Made by a program: the position numbers and the translations under genes
Notes under the pieces: model-generated
What the model saw: only the letters and a program-made list of their open reading frames with translations
The model's database searches: none
Told to the model about the DNA's origin: nothing
DNA from: Iris pallida
Lineage: Eukaryota > Streptophyta > Magnoliopsida > Asparagales > Iridaceae
Reading direction: 5' to 3'
NCBI GenBank assembly: GCA_029216955.1
Contig: JANAVB010016200.1
Coordinates: 787,675 to 851,674, forward strand
Length of the DNA: 64,000 nucleotides
Shown: one piece after another, positions 43,043-54,854 of the stretch
Numbering within the stretch: position 1 is the first letter of the stretch
Layout of the letters: each line of letters starts with the position of its first letter

Positions 43043-44248
43043 ATGGCAAACCCTAAGCGCCCCCGATCCTCCTCCTCCTCCATGTTCAACCCCTTCGTCC
43101 CGGTGGCGCTACCTACCGGCTATGACCCATGCGTCTTCTCCACCTCTCTGGCGGCCGACCTTTGGTTCCAGCACTTCATCCATCACAACGTGTTCAAAGG
43201 AAGGGCGATCAACTGGAATCTCTTTCCCGGTCACGTCCCCTTGTTTGACGATGCCGGTCTCTCCTCTCTTCTTCGGCACCAAATTCCTGTCTACCCCGCT
43301 GCTGTCCGCCTTTTCTATTGCAACATGCGAGGGGATGATGACGATCCATCCGCCATTCAATCTATGGTCAATGACCGCCACTTTTGTCTTACTTCTCGGG
43401 AAGTGGGGAACATCTTAGGCATCCCGGACAAAGGGGAAGCGTTACCAACTTTGGGTGCTCTCAACTCCTCGGCGGCATCCCCTTTCGATGAATTCTGCCG
43501 AATCATATGCAAGGGTCCCAACCCTCCTGCCATCCCGGCCCTCTATGTCCAGCTGGAGCCATTTTACTATGAGCTCCATCGGCTCGTGTGCCACACTCTG
43601 TTTCCTAAGGGCGGGAATTATGACGCAATCACCGGTGATGCCCTCGTCTGCATGTATCATATCTATGCCCGGAAGCGATTCTCCTTTCCGAAGACTCTTC
43701 TTCTGCAATTCCGGCGTGTCTTGCCTTCCGGGAAGCAGAATCTCTACTATGGCTCTTTTATCACTCTACTTATGGAGGCCAAACATGTTGATCTGTCTCT
43801 CTGCTCCTCGGATGGCGTCCCCTCATATCTTGCTGTCTCCCATTCCCTTGGTGGCGCCTCTACTTCCCGTGCCTCATCTTCCCAAGAGCAACCGGCATCC
43901 ACGCCTGCTGCTCCCATATCTACCCCTCCTACTTCGGGCCGTTATATGCCGCTCACTCAGCAGCATTTTGACATGCGGATGGCCCAGGCGGAGGAGCAGA
44001 TGCGGGCCCACACTCGTGGACTTGGCGCCCTGATCCAGACTCGTTCCCACGATCAGGGGTACTTTATTCAGCGTACTCTTCAAGACCGTGATGCTTTTCT
44101 GGATCTCAATCTTCAGGATCCCATGTACATGGGCCCGCGCTTCTCTGACCCCAATGCCTATGGGTTTATGTACCCTGATGGCATTGATCCTTTTGGCGCC
44201 TTCCAGCAAGCTCAGGGTGATGATGATGATGATCCGGCTGAGGATTAG
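43043..44248 (+). CDS. Intact extra ORF of the SIRE-like element (401 aa)
   Basis: A complete frame from MANPKRPRSSSSSMFNPF to a TAG at 44246, with no interruption although gag and pol of the same copy have stops. Residues about 35-150 (AADLWFQHFIHHNVFKGRAI, FYCNMRG, LTSREVGNILGIPDKGEALP) resemble the plant 'putative transposon protein' domain (Transposase_32 type) that accompanies plant retroelements: a host-zone helix, an LVREFY-like strand and a GxxxGIP loop. The centre is hydrophobic/aromatic (FYYELHRLVCHTLFPKGGNYD), then S/T/P-rich, and the tail is acidic (GDDDDDPAED). I see no signal peptide or membrane span, so a classical envelope role is unlikely. Function unknown. Confidence 0.75.
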   Translation: MANPKRPRSSSSSMFNPFVPVALPTGYDPCVFSTSLAADLWFQHFIHHNVFKGRAINWNLFPGHVPLFDDAGLSSLLRHQIPVYPAAVRLFYCNMRGDDDDPSAIQSMVNDRHFCLTSREVGNILGIPDKGEALPTLGALNSSAASPFDEFCRIICKGPNPPAIPALYVQLEPFYYELHRLVCHTLFPKGGNYDAITGDALVCMYHIYARKRFSFPKTLLLQFRRVLPSGKQNLYYGSFITLLMEAKHVDLSLCSSDGVPSYLAVSHSLGGASTSRASSSQEQPASTPAAPISTPPTSGRYMPLTQQHFDMRMAQAEEQMRAHTRGLGALIQTRSHDQGYFIQRTLQDRDAFLDLNLQDPMYMGPRFSDPNAYGFMYPDGIDPFGAFQQAQGDDDDDPAED

Positions 44249-44682
44249 GGATGGACTTCCTTTGGTGATGGTTTCGGCTTTTGAGTGTTTCTAGTTTTTA
44301 TGTGTTTGTCTTTATGTTGTCTTTTGTGGTCCTTCGGGGACCGGTGTGTGGTTTTTCCTTGTTGTTTGCTGTCCTTCGGGGACTTACTCTTTGGGTTTCT
44401 CTAGTGTTTGGCTCTCATGGTGGAGAGTCTTTTATGTTCTCAGTATGCAATGTTTGTGTCCAGCATGTATTCACTTTCAACTTCATATATTAATGTATGC
44501 TTCTCTCTTTATATACTCGTGTTTGCTTTATTATGCACTGTTTCTATTATTTATCCCCATCTTTGACTAAGTGACAAAGGGGGAGAAATCGTATTAAGGG
44601 GGAGCTGTCTACCTACGGGGGAGCTACTCCCTGAAGATGCTCTCTCTCTCTCTATTTTGTCAATTATCAAAATAGGGGAGTT
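44249..44682 (+). other. 3' leader of the SIRE-like element with polypurine tracts
   Basis: Non-coding. It contains two GTCCTTCGGGGAC hairpins (about 44330-44344 and 44370-44383), then several GGGGGAG purine tracts (AAAGGGGGAGAAA near 44577, TTAAGGGGGAG and ACGGGGGAG) and the terminal tract AAAATAGGGGAG at 44669-44680, adjacent to the LTR. Multiple GGGGGAG blocks are normal for SIRE elements. Confidence 0.75.
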
Positions 44683-45997
44683 TGTTGGCACATTTTATTT
44701 TGTGTAATTAACAGCATCTTCGTAGTTTAGTCTTCTGTTCTTCAGGTTCATATATTCTCAGAAGATCTACTACATGGAGTTCTTCCGTTCAAGAGCTTTC
44801 TACTTCTTCCTTGAAGACTGGAGCAGTTACCGGCGTTCCCTGCATAAGACGGCGTCTTCCTGCTTAGAGTCTTCGAGTCTGTACTGGTCTAGGTATATCT
44901 GTAAACACCTAAGGACGGATGACAGAAAAAAGAACAAGTCAAAAATCAAATAGCTACAGAGCGGCATACCGGCGGTATGCTCCGGCATACCGACGATATA
45001 CCGTTTTTGGAATACAGAAAGTTGCTGAGACAAATAGTCGGTATACCGGCAGCATGCTCCGGCATACCGACGGTATACCGCTTTTCTTGTACAGAAAGTT
45101 GCTGTGACAAATTGTCGGCATACCGACGGCATGTTCCGGCATACCGACGGTATACCGTTTTTAGCAACCCAAAAGTTGCTGTGACTAATTGTCGGCATAC
45201 CGACGGCATGCTCTTGCATACCGGCGGTATACCGTTTTTAGCAACTCAAAACTTGCTGTGACAAATTGTCGGCATACCGGGGTCATGCTCCGGCATACCG
45301 GCGGTATACCGAGTTTCAAATATTTGGTTTTCGAATTGCTCTGACTAGCATTAATGGCCGTATTTAATGCTCTCAAACGGTCATTAATATGACCGTTACT
45401 ATTTGGCCGGTATACCGACGGTATGCCGCTGCATACCGACGGCATGCCGGTCTGTCTGCTTTCTGAGCATTAAATGCCACCAACTCTTGGTTCTCTTATA
45501 AAAGGAAGCTCTCTCTCTCTCTCTCTTGAGCTTCCTTACCAACTCTTCCATAAATTTTCCAACAACCAAGAGCTCCACCATTAATACTCTTCCAAGCTTT
45601 TCATTGTCATCCTCTCCCAAAGTGCTAGAGTATTAAAGAGTTGTACATTTCGATCATCACGTGTTAGAAGATCAACAAGTTCTCATTCTCTTTTGTTTGA
45701 AGTTGGCGAGCCTTCGTAAGAAAACTCGTGTGTAGAAGTTGGCGAGTCTTCGAATCCAAACTCGTGTTGAAGTTGGCGAGTTCTTCGGATCCAAACTCGT
45801 GTGTATTATTTGGTTAAATAGTGGATTAAAGCCGGAGAGAGTTCCGGGACTGGACTGCCTCAAAAGAGGATACCAGGATACATCCTTGCGTTTGTGTTTG
45901 ATCTTTCTACTCATTACTTTCAATTGTCTTTATTGCATCAATTGCTGTAGTTAATTTTTAATTACCCTATTCACCCCCCCCCCTCTAGGGTTCTACA
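44683..45997 (+). repeat. 3' LTR of the SIRE-like element
   Basis: A 1,315-bp LTR aligned along its length with 36238-37522, the length difference coming from small indels and microsatellite lengths (for example the CT run near 45507). Its palindrome array (about 44965-45455) has several point changes relative to the 5' LTR. The CACTA sequence resumes after the duplicated ACGAC. Confidence 0.93.
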
Positions 45998-46778
45998 ACG
46001 ACGACGGATATCAGGAATCTAATGATGTAATACTGAAAGAATTCAATGCATCCGAAAAGCCTTCGGAAAAATAAAAAAGAGATATATGAATGACGACGAG
46101 CTAAGGGCTGCTCAGTTATATATATTACTCAATTACGATGAGGATGAAGTGGAGAAGCTAGAAGGGTAATTAATTAATACGTCCACGTTTACGTTATCTC
46201 AATGTAATAGTATAAGCTAATATTATGCTACTAATCGGCGGTTGCTTCGTTGTTTTTCAGCACAAATAATGATGAGCTAAGGTCGGTTAGATCGTACATA
46301 TTAGACGAAGAAGTAGAACAAGACATGAGACATCATTTTTGTTCTTGGTTGAGTGCATATGTAAGGAGCTCGGTAATTAATTTCTCTATGCACTTGCAAA
46401 ATAAATAAATTAATATCGCTTCTTTGGTATTTAGGTCGATCGTCTAATAACACCTAAGACTGCATCTATTAGAACTCTATCCAAGGGGCCAATTACTGCA
46501 GTCAAAATATAGCCAAGTTACTTTGTGAATGGGTTTAGGTTCAAGTCAACAAATGCTCTGATCAGAGACAGCTTCCTGGATCTTGATTCCACGAAAAATT
46601 ATTGTTTGTGGATCAAATCTTGAAAATACAAATACATCGATCCAAGCAATAATTTCTTTGGCATCTTACGAGAGATTGTGGAGTTGACATATAATTATGG
46701 CACAGAACCTGCTAAGATTGTGTTATTCAAGAGTGAATGGTTCGATCCGATTCAAGATCAAAGTTGGAAAATTGACAA
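45998..46778 (+). pseudogene. CACTA transposase, third segment (with introns, start of DUF4216)
   Basis: Continues the reading from 36237 (DDGYQESNDVILKEFNASEKP), then a MNDDELRAAQLYILLNYDEDEVEKLEG exon ending at a GTAATTAATT donor near 46168. After an intron ending TTGTTTTTCAG (46260) comes NNDELRSVRSYILDEEVEQDM to a GTAAGGAGC donor near 46363. A third exon from about 46435 gives LSKGPITAVKI, SYFVNGFRFKS and the DUF4216 start (GILREIVELTYNYGTE, VLFKSEWFDPIQDQS). It stops at 46778, where the large LTR element is inserted, and continues at 54860. A few stops are present. Confidence 0.82.
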
Positions 46779-46856
46779 TGTGAAATCCGCTTTCTGGATT
46801 TAGATTAATTATTGGATATTTATATTAATTAGGATTATTAGTTTAGATTAGGTTAC

Positions 46857-46905
<49 letters not shown>

Positions 46906-49465
46906 GTTATTATAGATTAATTGTTAGCTGGGTTTCCTAGAATAATTAAATGATTAATTAGTAACTATTAAATCCTAGCCCAACCAAAGCCCAATGACTT
47001 AAAGCCCACCAAACTAGACTGAACCCAACTTAACCAATGACTTAACTCATTCAACCCACAACCCCCACTCACCGCTCAGATCCACAAATCTCTCTCCACT
47101 ACCCGCACTCCTCTCATCTCCTTTACGTATGCTTCCCTCAGAAACTTTGAGATCTCACAGAACCTTCACCATTTTTTCTCCACTCAAACCCACATAACTT
47201 TCCCCTCCCTCCACCAAATCAAAATCCGAGACCACCATCGCGTTCGTCTCGTCATCCTCTCCGAATCCAGACCCCACTCCTCCACCTTCCGAGCCCGTCC
47301 CCGGCGCCTCCTGTGCGCCCTCCGCCGGTGCCGTCGTCTCCCGCACGTGCTCCGTCGCCGGGTGTCTTTCCCACGTGTCCGTCCGTGTGCGCGCTCGTGT
47401 CCGTGCTCGTCATCCCGACATTGTTCCGAGTCCGAGGCCTCCCCTCGGTACTCCTTCGTGCAACCGTTTGGTAACCCCTTTCCCAATCACCTTCTGTCAT
47501 TTTATCACAGAACCCAATTTGTGTCTCCTGTTTAATTAGAATTAGTTTTAGTGCTGTAACAATGTTATTAATTTGTTATGTGGGAGTTGTAGTGTTTAAA
47601 TTATTGAGTAGGATTATGGAATTAATTGTCATGAGAACGTAAGCATATTTCTAATTAATATAATTTTGTTTCAAAAAGAAAAAAAATGTTTCTTAAAAGA
47701 ATTAGGTTTTGTTTATGAAAATGTTTGAGTAATTAGTTGTCTAAATGTTAGTTTTTATGGCATAATGTTTAATGATTATTGGTTAGGATTATTAATAAAT
47801 ACGAAAAAAGAATTTGTTAGTAATTTTGGTAAAGATATTATTTTATCTCGGAAAACTTATATATATAGTTCCAAAACATGTTTTATACCAAAGCTCTCAA
47901 TAATTAAAATAAATAATAGAAATATTATTTCATAAATGAGTTTAATTGCAAATGATTAATTTCGTTAAATAAATGGTTTTAATCGAAAAAGTTTTATTAT
48001 TAATTTAAAACCGTTAGTTTGGCAAGAAATCGTATTTTTATATATATAGTACTATCTTTAGTATTCAAAAAATTATTTTCCCTTATTACGAAAAATGGTT
48101 AAAAAATGTATTTTCTAAGGAAAATCGTTTTATTAATATTTTTCGGTAAATAATTTCTCGTAATAATAAAAATGTTCATTAATGAATTATTTTGGTCTTG
48201 AAAAACATTTTTAGTAACAATAACCGAAAAATGATTCTAGCTAATTAAAATATTAGAATATTAGTTTTGGAGGAAAATCATAATTTTGGTAAAATATTAA
48301 TTTATTAAATACAGTTAAAATATTATTTTTCTTATTTTGTGAATAATAGTCAAAAAATAGGTTTTTAGTAAATCGTATTTTCGCGTAATTTGGTAATTAC
48401 ATAAAAAAATACTAATTTCTATAATACGATTAAATAATAATTTTCTTACCCTTAATTAGTACGTTAAAAACTTGTATTTTTACTAAAATGATTATTTTGT
48501 AACTTAGTATATAAAATATAAATATTTTTCAACGTTATTAACAAAATTATGTTATTTTCAACCCGATCAGACTTAGCCCTAATTAACTAGTTGGTGTTGC
48601 CCTTAAGGATTAGAGTGTAATTATTTCTAGCTGCTGAACCTGGTGTTACGAATCTGTAGGTTCGGGACCCTAAGCCCAAACGGTTACCTGCTACTCGTCG
48701 CTTTCCACGTCAAGGGACTATCTGAGGCAAGTTACGGTTATGTTTTCTTGCATTTTATTTAGTAATTGTCAAGTTGCATGTTAAACCACATTACTACACG
48801 GAACCCTTTTCTAGGGTTCAAATATTGATTGATATTAATTGTGGGGATTGGGGGAATAGTGTAACATTTATGGCCAATACCCCTCATATTGCATGATTGT
48901 GCGAGCTTACCCCTCTTACACACGGCGATAAGCCGTATTGCGTCGCTAGGACGCTATTGTACAACCCAAGCCGGTCATAGACGTTTACACATTCAAATCA
49001 CATTGTTTTAAATTGTTAAATTGCTGGAAAATATTATTTCAACTGTTTAGCCTGCACTTTTCTATTATTACTTGAAATGTAAGATACATATTCGTACTTG
49101 CTCCCTCCTGACTGGAGGCCCAATATTTTTAGGTGACAGCGACGAAGAGGAGCTGCCTTATTACATTTTCTACGGGACAGACTTGGGCCCCGCAGAGGCT
49201 GAACCAGGAACCCCAGAACCCTAGAATGTTGGCTTAGCACTTTCTTTATTACTTTTTTCTTTTCAGAAAACAGTTGTAATGATTAAATGTTGTTAATGTT
49301 TATTTTTTTCCAGACCCTTTTCCAATTCAATAAAATATATTTATTTCCGTTAGATTTTTGTGTGTTGTGTTTCACTGCTTGATACAGCTTACTGCCGCCG
49401 TCTCACAACGGTGCAGGCTGGGCATGATCCGATTCGATCCAACAATTTGGGATCGGATCGTGACA
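46779..49465 (+). repeat. 5' LTR of the large non-coding element
   Basis: A 2,687-bp LTR. It contains an (ATT)n microsatellite at about 46855-46911, a GC-richer stretch at 47200-47470 (source of spurious frames on both strands), a long AT-rich middle, and an exon-like acidic frame at 49133-49224. The end sequence GATCGGATCGTGACA is homologous to the solo LTR end. Confidence 0.9.
49133..49224 (+). other. Exon-like acidic frame in the 5' LTR
   Basis: After CCTGACTGG and TTTTTAG, a frame opens with DSDEEELPYYIFYGTDLG and ends in a TAG at 49222-49224 (29 residues). The 3' LTR copy at 54522-54613 keeps the frame with two silent changes and one Ala-to-Thr. The solo LTR at 8980-18806 has an analogous exon. 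Confidence 0.4.
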
Positions 49466-52163
49466 TGTTTTTAGTGGTGGCCCATACAGGTCCAATTCTG
49501 TAAATTAGTCTAGTCAACTTAGTCTAGACCAGCGTGCAGTCCTGTAACTTGTCCTAAGTTTAGATGAGACTTTAGAAAAACAGACTCTAGAAACAACTAG
49601 AACACTTAGATGATATTCACCCTGTTACATCATAGGACCGAAATTATATATTTAAAAATTTATTTTTGCTTGCTTATAGTTTCGTAGGTTACATTGCTTA
49701 TGTTTGTACCTAAACCTTTCAGATCATGACTTATGTTCCAATGCTTTTCCCTTGTTAGCTTCGCTAAACCATTTCAACTTGACTTCCTTGAATCAATAAG
49801 ACTTACTTTTTAACCCAACTTACCCATCAAATTCTCAAACTTTCCTTGGTTTACAAATTATTTTTTTTCTTTTCTCAAAATAATTTCGGTAAATGTCAGT
49901 ATTCTCTAAGTGATTTATCGGAAATATTCTCATGACTCCTTCTACTCAACTCGAAGCTGTGATGCTTCTATCTTGTCTTGTGTCCAACTCATTTAGTCAG
50001 AATCAAGTTGATCCATTCTTTAAGTTTAATCTTTGAAAAAGAAATGTCGGAGAACAGATACTCCTCTGGACTTCAAACCGACCTATTGATTCTCAAGAGC
50101 TACTGGAACACAAAATTATCCTGATAAATTTTCTTGATTCTAGAAGAACAGACATCTACATCTTTTTCTATCATGATTAGAACTTTAGAACTCGTTTGAA
50201 TTTTTTTGGAAGCTCCTTTGAAATTCTAATGGACAAAGTTGAAAAAATATTCAGTGACCTAACATGGCTTCGCACATTTGCGTTATAGTCATTTGTCTGA
50301 ATTATGGAAACTACGAGTTTATTGCAGCTAGTTGCGCACTGGCGAGGCATAAACTCTAAGTTGAAGTAATTTCAGGTGTTCATAGGTTTTCGAATATTAT
50401 TGAGAATATGTCCTAAATGCATCAGATTTGCCCCTACGTTGCTCAGCCATAAAAATGGATAAAGTTGTTGGACTACTCGGTAACCTATCATTATTCAAGT
50501 TATGGAGCCAAAAATTTACTGCAGTCAGGTGCACTCTGGCGGGGCATGAATTCGAGGCAAAGTGACTTCGGATATATTTGGTTTTCAAATATTATTAAGA
50601 CTATATCCATACCATGATTGTCTTTTTAGCACCATCAAATTATTCTGACTTTTGCCCGATTCGAAGACTTGTATTTCTAGTGGATGTCTCCATTTCAGAA
50701 ATCTCTTATCACAGCCAGAAAGAATATATTTCCTATGAAGTTCTACTTGATTTTTCTAGAAACTTATTAGGACTATATCAATCTCTTTTGACTCAAACTC
50801 TTTCAAGGTTCAATTTTAGGGTGTTACATATATTTTGTGGATAGCTTTATATATTAATAGTTGATACATCTTGTGGATGACTTTACGTATATAGTTGATA
50901 GCTATATGCGGAAGAAGCATAGATTGCTACCTATCCCATTTTTAGTAAGGACATCTTTGGGATCAATATTAGTTAGCTAAAGGGTAGAAAATGTAGAAGA
51001 ATACCTTCAGTAAGCTAGTCTTGAGAGAGTGGTACATCTTAGCTTGTGACTTATTTGGGTTAGAACCGTTGGTGGTGTTCACTAGTGTATAAATCTCATT
51101 CAAACAAATGATGGTTTTTGACGATTTTGAATTTTATTGAAGATAAAGGAAGACGTAGGTAGAGTTAGCAAGAAAAATCTAGGATTTGGTAAGATTCTCC
51201 CATGGAGGAAGTGAATTTGGATAATATATAAACATGTGAATATAATGATCAAGTAAAGAAACACTTGACGAGGATCAACTTTTGTGGTTAGATGACTACT
51301 ATACCTAGAAGAGACGGATATAGCCATGGAAGGAATAACACGAGCAATGGAATGATATGTTCTAGAGAAGGAATAAGCAGAGAGGAATTGAGATAAGACC
51401 ATTGGCATACAACGATGGATGAAAAATTGATTTAGGTGATTTATGATTCCATATATATATTTAGTTTTAATACCTTGACAGATATCTTAGTTTTTGTAGA
51501 TACCGAAAGTTTCAGCTAGTTAGAGATTGGTTTTGCATGGTATTAATAAGATAGTTATCTTGTAAGACTTTTTTCTGTATATCTTATCTTCTGACCGTTG
51601 AAATAGTAAAACGATATTCCTTCTATTCTCTTTGATCATCACTCGGCCCTCAGTGAAAATATCTTACTCGATTACATTCCTATCATAGTTGTATTATTCT
51701 AATCATCTTTGCTATCCTACCATCATACAACTTTTTATCCTTTTCGAGTCACAAATCCTTGTACCCCATTCCAATTTGATTTGACATTTTAGACCCTCAT
51801 CTCAAAAAAAATTCCATTACTTGCTGCCTTCTCAATAAACTGTTGGCATTCGCTTCTTTCTTACCTTTTCTGCTTCACGAGACCTCATTTAATTTTTCTC
51901 TTATTTTATGATCATAATTGTACCTAAAATTTTCTCGTGCCTAAAATGATTTTGATCACAACAACAATCTAACCTTATCTCAGATCATATCATGATAATT
52001 TTGATCGTGTCGATATTTTATCATTGTACCTAGTGATCATGTCTAGAATTCGATCGTACCTGATGATTTAAATTCCATGTTTGATCAACGTTAAGTGATT
52101 TTGATTGTACCCCGGCCCTTATCTTTGAAATTTTGAGGAAGAAATTTTCTAAGGAGGGAAGGT
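49466..52163 (+). other. Non-coding interior of the large element
   Basis: No gag, protease, RT or integrase motif in any frame. Two diverged direct repeats lie at about 50318-50410 and 50525-50610 (TTTTCGAATATTATT / TTTTCAAATATTATT with GGCGAGGCAT / GGCGGGGCAT). The right end is the polypurine tract AAGGAGGGAAGG at 52151-52162. Confidence 0.8.
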
Positions 52164-52236
52164 TGTGAAACCCGCTTTCTAAATTTAGATTAATTATTGA
52201 ATATTTATATTAATTAGGATTATTAGTTTAGATTAG

Positions 52237-52292
<56 letters not shown>

Positions 52293-54854
52293 CGTTATTA
52301 TAGATTAATTGTTAGCTGGGTTTCCTAGAATAATTAAATGATTAATTAGTAACTATTAAATCCTAGCCCAACCAAAGCCCAATGACTTAAAGTCCACCAA
52401 ACTAGACTGAACCCAACTTAACCAACGACTTAACTCATTCAACCCACAACCCCCACTCACCGCTCAGATCCACAAATCTTTCTCCACTACCCGTACTCCT
52501 CTCCTCGCCTTTACGTAAGTTTCCCTTAGAAACTTTGAGATCTCACAGAACCTTCACCATTCTTCCTCCACTCAAACCCACATAACTTCCTCCTCCCTCC
52601 ACTAAATCAAAATCCGAGACCACCGTCGCGTTCGTCTTGTCGTCCTCTCCGAATCCAGACCCCACTACCCTACCTTCCGAGCCAGTCCCCGGTGCCTCCT
52701 GCGCCCTCCGCCGGCGCCGTCGTCTCCCGCGCGTGCTCCGTCGCCGGGTGTCTTTCCCACGTGTCCGTCCGTGTACGCGCTCGTGTCCGTGCTCGTCATC
52801 CCGGCATGTTCCGAGTCCGAGGCCTCCCCTCGGTACTCCTTCGTGCAACCGTTTGGTAACCCCTTTCACAATCACCTTCTGTCATTTTATCACAGAACCC
52901 AATTTGTGTCTCCTGTTTAATTAGAATTAGTTTTAGTGCTGTAATAATGTTATTAATTTGTTATGTGGGAGTTGTAGTGTTTAAATTATTGTGTAGGATT
53001 ATGGAATTAATTGTCATGAGAACGTAAGCATATTTCTAATTAATATAATTTTGTTTCTAAAAGAAAAAAAAATGTTTCTTAAAAGAATTAGGTTTTGTTT
53101 ATGAAAATATTTGAGTAATTAATTGTCTAAATATTAGTTTTTATGGCATAATGTTTAATAATTATTGGTTAGGATTATTAATAATTACGGAAAAAGAATT
53201 TGTTAGTAATTTTGGTAAAGATATTATTTTATCTCTGAAAACTTATATATATATATTTCCAAAACATGTTTTATACCAAAGCTCTCAATAATTAAAATAA
53301 ATAATAGAAATATTATTTCCATAAATGAGTTTAATTGCAAATAATTAATTTCGTTAAATAAATGGTTTTAATCGAAACAGTTTTGTTATTAATTTAAAAT
53401 CGTTAGTTTGGCAAGAAATCGTATTTTTATATATAAAGTACTATCTTTAGTATTCAAAAAGTTATTTTCCCTTATTACAAAAAATGGTTAAAAAATGTAT
53501 TTTCTAAGGAAAATCTTTTTATTAATATTGTTCGGTAAATAATTTCTCTTAATAATAAAAATGTTCATTAATGAATTATTTTGGTCTTGAATAACATTTT
53601 TAGTAACAATAACCGAAAAATGATTCTAGCTAATTAAAATATTAGAATATTAGTTTTGGAGGAAAATCATAATTTTGGTAAAATATTAATTTATTAAATA
53701 CAGTTAAAATATTATTTGTCTTATTTTGTGAATAATAGTCAAAAAATAGGTTTTTAGTAAATCGTATTTTCGCGTAATTTGGTAATTACATAAAAAAAAT
53801 ACTAATTTCTATAATACGATTAAATAATAATTTTCTTACCCTTAATTAGTACGTTAAAAACTTGTATTTTTACTAAAATAATTATTTTGTAACTTAGTAT
53901 CTAAAATGTAAATATTTTTCAACATTTTAACAAAATTATGTTATTTTCAACCCGACCAGACTTAGCCCTAATTAACTAGTTGGCGTTGTCCTTAAGGATT
54001 AGAGTGTAATTATTTCTAGCTGCTGAACCTGTTGTTACGAATCTGTAGGTTCGGGACCCTAAGCCCAAACGGTTACCTGCTACTCGTCGCTTTCCACGTC
54101 AAGGGACTATCTGAGGCAAGTTACGGTTATGTTTTCTTGCATTTTATTTAGTAATTGTCAAGTTGCATGTTAAACCACATTGCTACACGGAACCCTCTCC
54201 TAGGGTTCAAATATTGATTGATATTGATTGTGGGGATTGGAGGAATAGTGTAACGTTTATGGCCAATACCCCTCATATTGCATGATTGTGCGAGCTTACC
54301 CCTCTTATATACGGGGATAAGTCGTATCGCGTCGCTAGGACGCTATTGTATAACCCAAGTCGGTCATAGACGTTTACACATTCAAATTATATTGTTTTAA
54401 ATTGTTAAATTGCTGGAAAATATTGTTTCAACTGTTTAGCCTGTACTTTTCCATTATTACTTGAAATGTGAGATACATATTCGTACTTGCTCCCTTCTGA
54501 CTGGAGACCCAACATTTTTAGGTGACAGCGACGAAGAGGAGCTACCTTATTACATTTTCTACGGGACAGACTTGGGTCCCACAGAGGCTGAACCAGGAAC
54601 CCCAGAACCCTAGAATGTTGGCTTAGCACTTTCTTTATTATTTTTTTTCTTTTCAGAAAATAGTTGTAATGATTAAATATTGTTAATGTTTATTTTTTCC
54701 AGACCCTTTTCCAATTCAATAAAATATTTTTATTTTCGTTAGATTTCTGTGTGTTGTGTTTTACTGCTTGATACAGCTTACTGCCGCCGTCTCACAACGG
54801 TACAGGCTGGGCATGATCCGATTCGACCCAACAATTTGGGATCGGGTCGTGACA
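52164..54854 (+). repeat. 3' LTR of the large non-coding element
   Basis: A 2,691-bp LTR, collinear with 46779-49465 with scattered substitutions and a longer (ATT)n run (about 52238-52300). It is more diverged from its partner than the Tat LTRs are from each other, so this insertion is older than the Tat one. The acidic exon-like frame is at 54522-54613. Confidence 0.9.

Larger units (their letters stand above)
36238..45997 (+). mobile_element. SIRE/Maximus-like Ty1/copia retrotransposon with extra ORF
   Basis: LTRs 36238-37522 (1,285 bp) and 44683-45997 (1,315 bp), from TGTTGGCACATTT to GGTTCTACA, with target duplication ACGAC (36233-36237 and 45998-46002). The initiator-Met primer site is present. 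The order gag, protease, integrase, RT, RNase H, extra ORF, 3' LTR, the ILDSGCSRHMTGD protease motif and the GGGGGAG-rich 3' leader all fit the SIRE/Maximus group. Gag and pol have several stops; the extra ORF is intact. Confidence 0.93.
46779..54854 (+). mobile_element. Large non-coding LTR element (LARD-like, chromovirus-derived)
   Basis: LTRs 46779-49465 (2,687 bp) and 52164-54854 (2,691 bp), TGTGAAA...GTGACA, with target duplication GACAA (46774-46778 and 54855-54859). The 2.7-kb interior has no gag or pol. A GAGGAAGAAATTTTCTAAGG signature at 52126-52155 precedes the 3' LTR and matches the decayed integrase end plus polypurine tract of Tekay/Del elements, so it is likely a deletion derivative of that group moved in trans. 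The sequence after the 5' LTR (GTGGTGGCCCATAC) is not a standard primer site. Confidence 0.9.

Noticed and set aside
43043..44248. Classical retroviral-type envelope gene
   Set aside because: No signal peptide, membrane span or coiled-coil fusion segment is visible; the sequence fits the plant Transposase_32-like family better.
47155..47500. Arginine- and glycine-rich minus-strand frames in the large LTRs (also 52543-52875)
   Set aside because: The two LTR copies do not keep the same frame, and no start context or domain is present.
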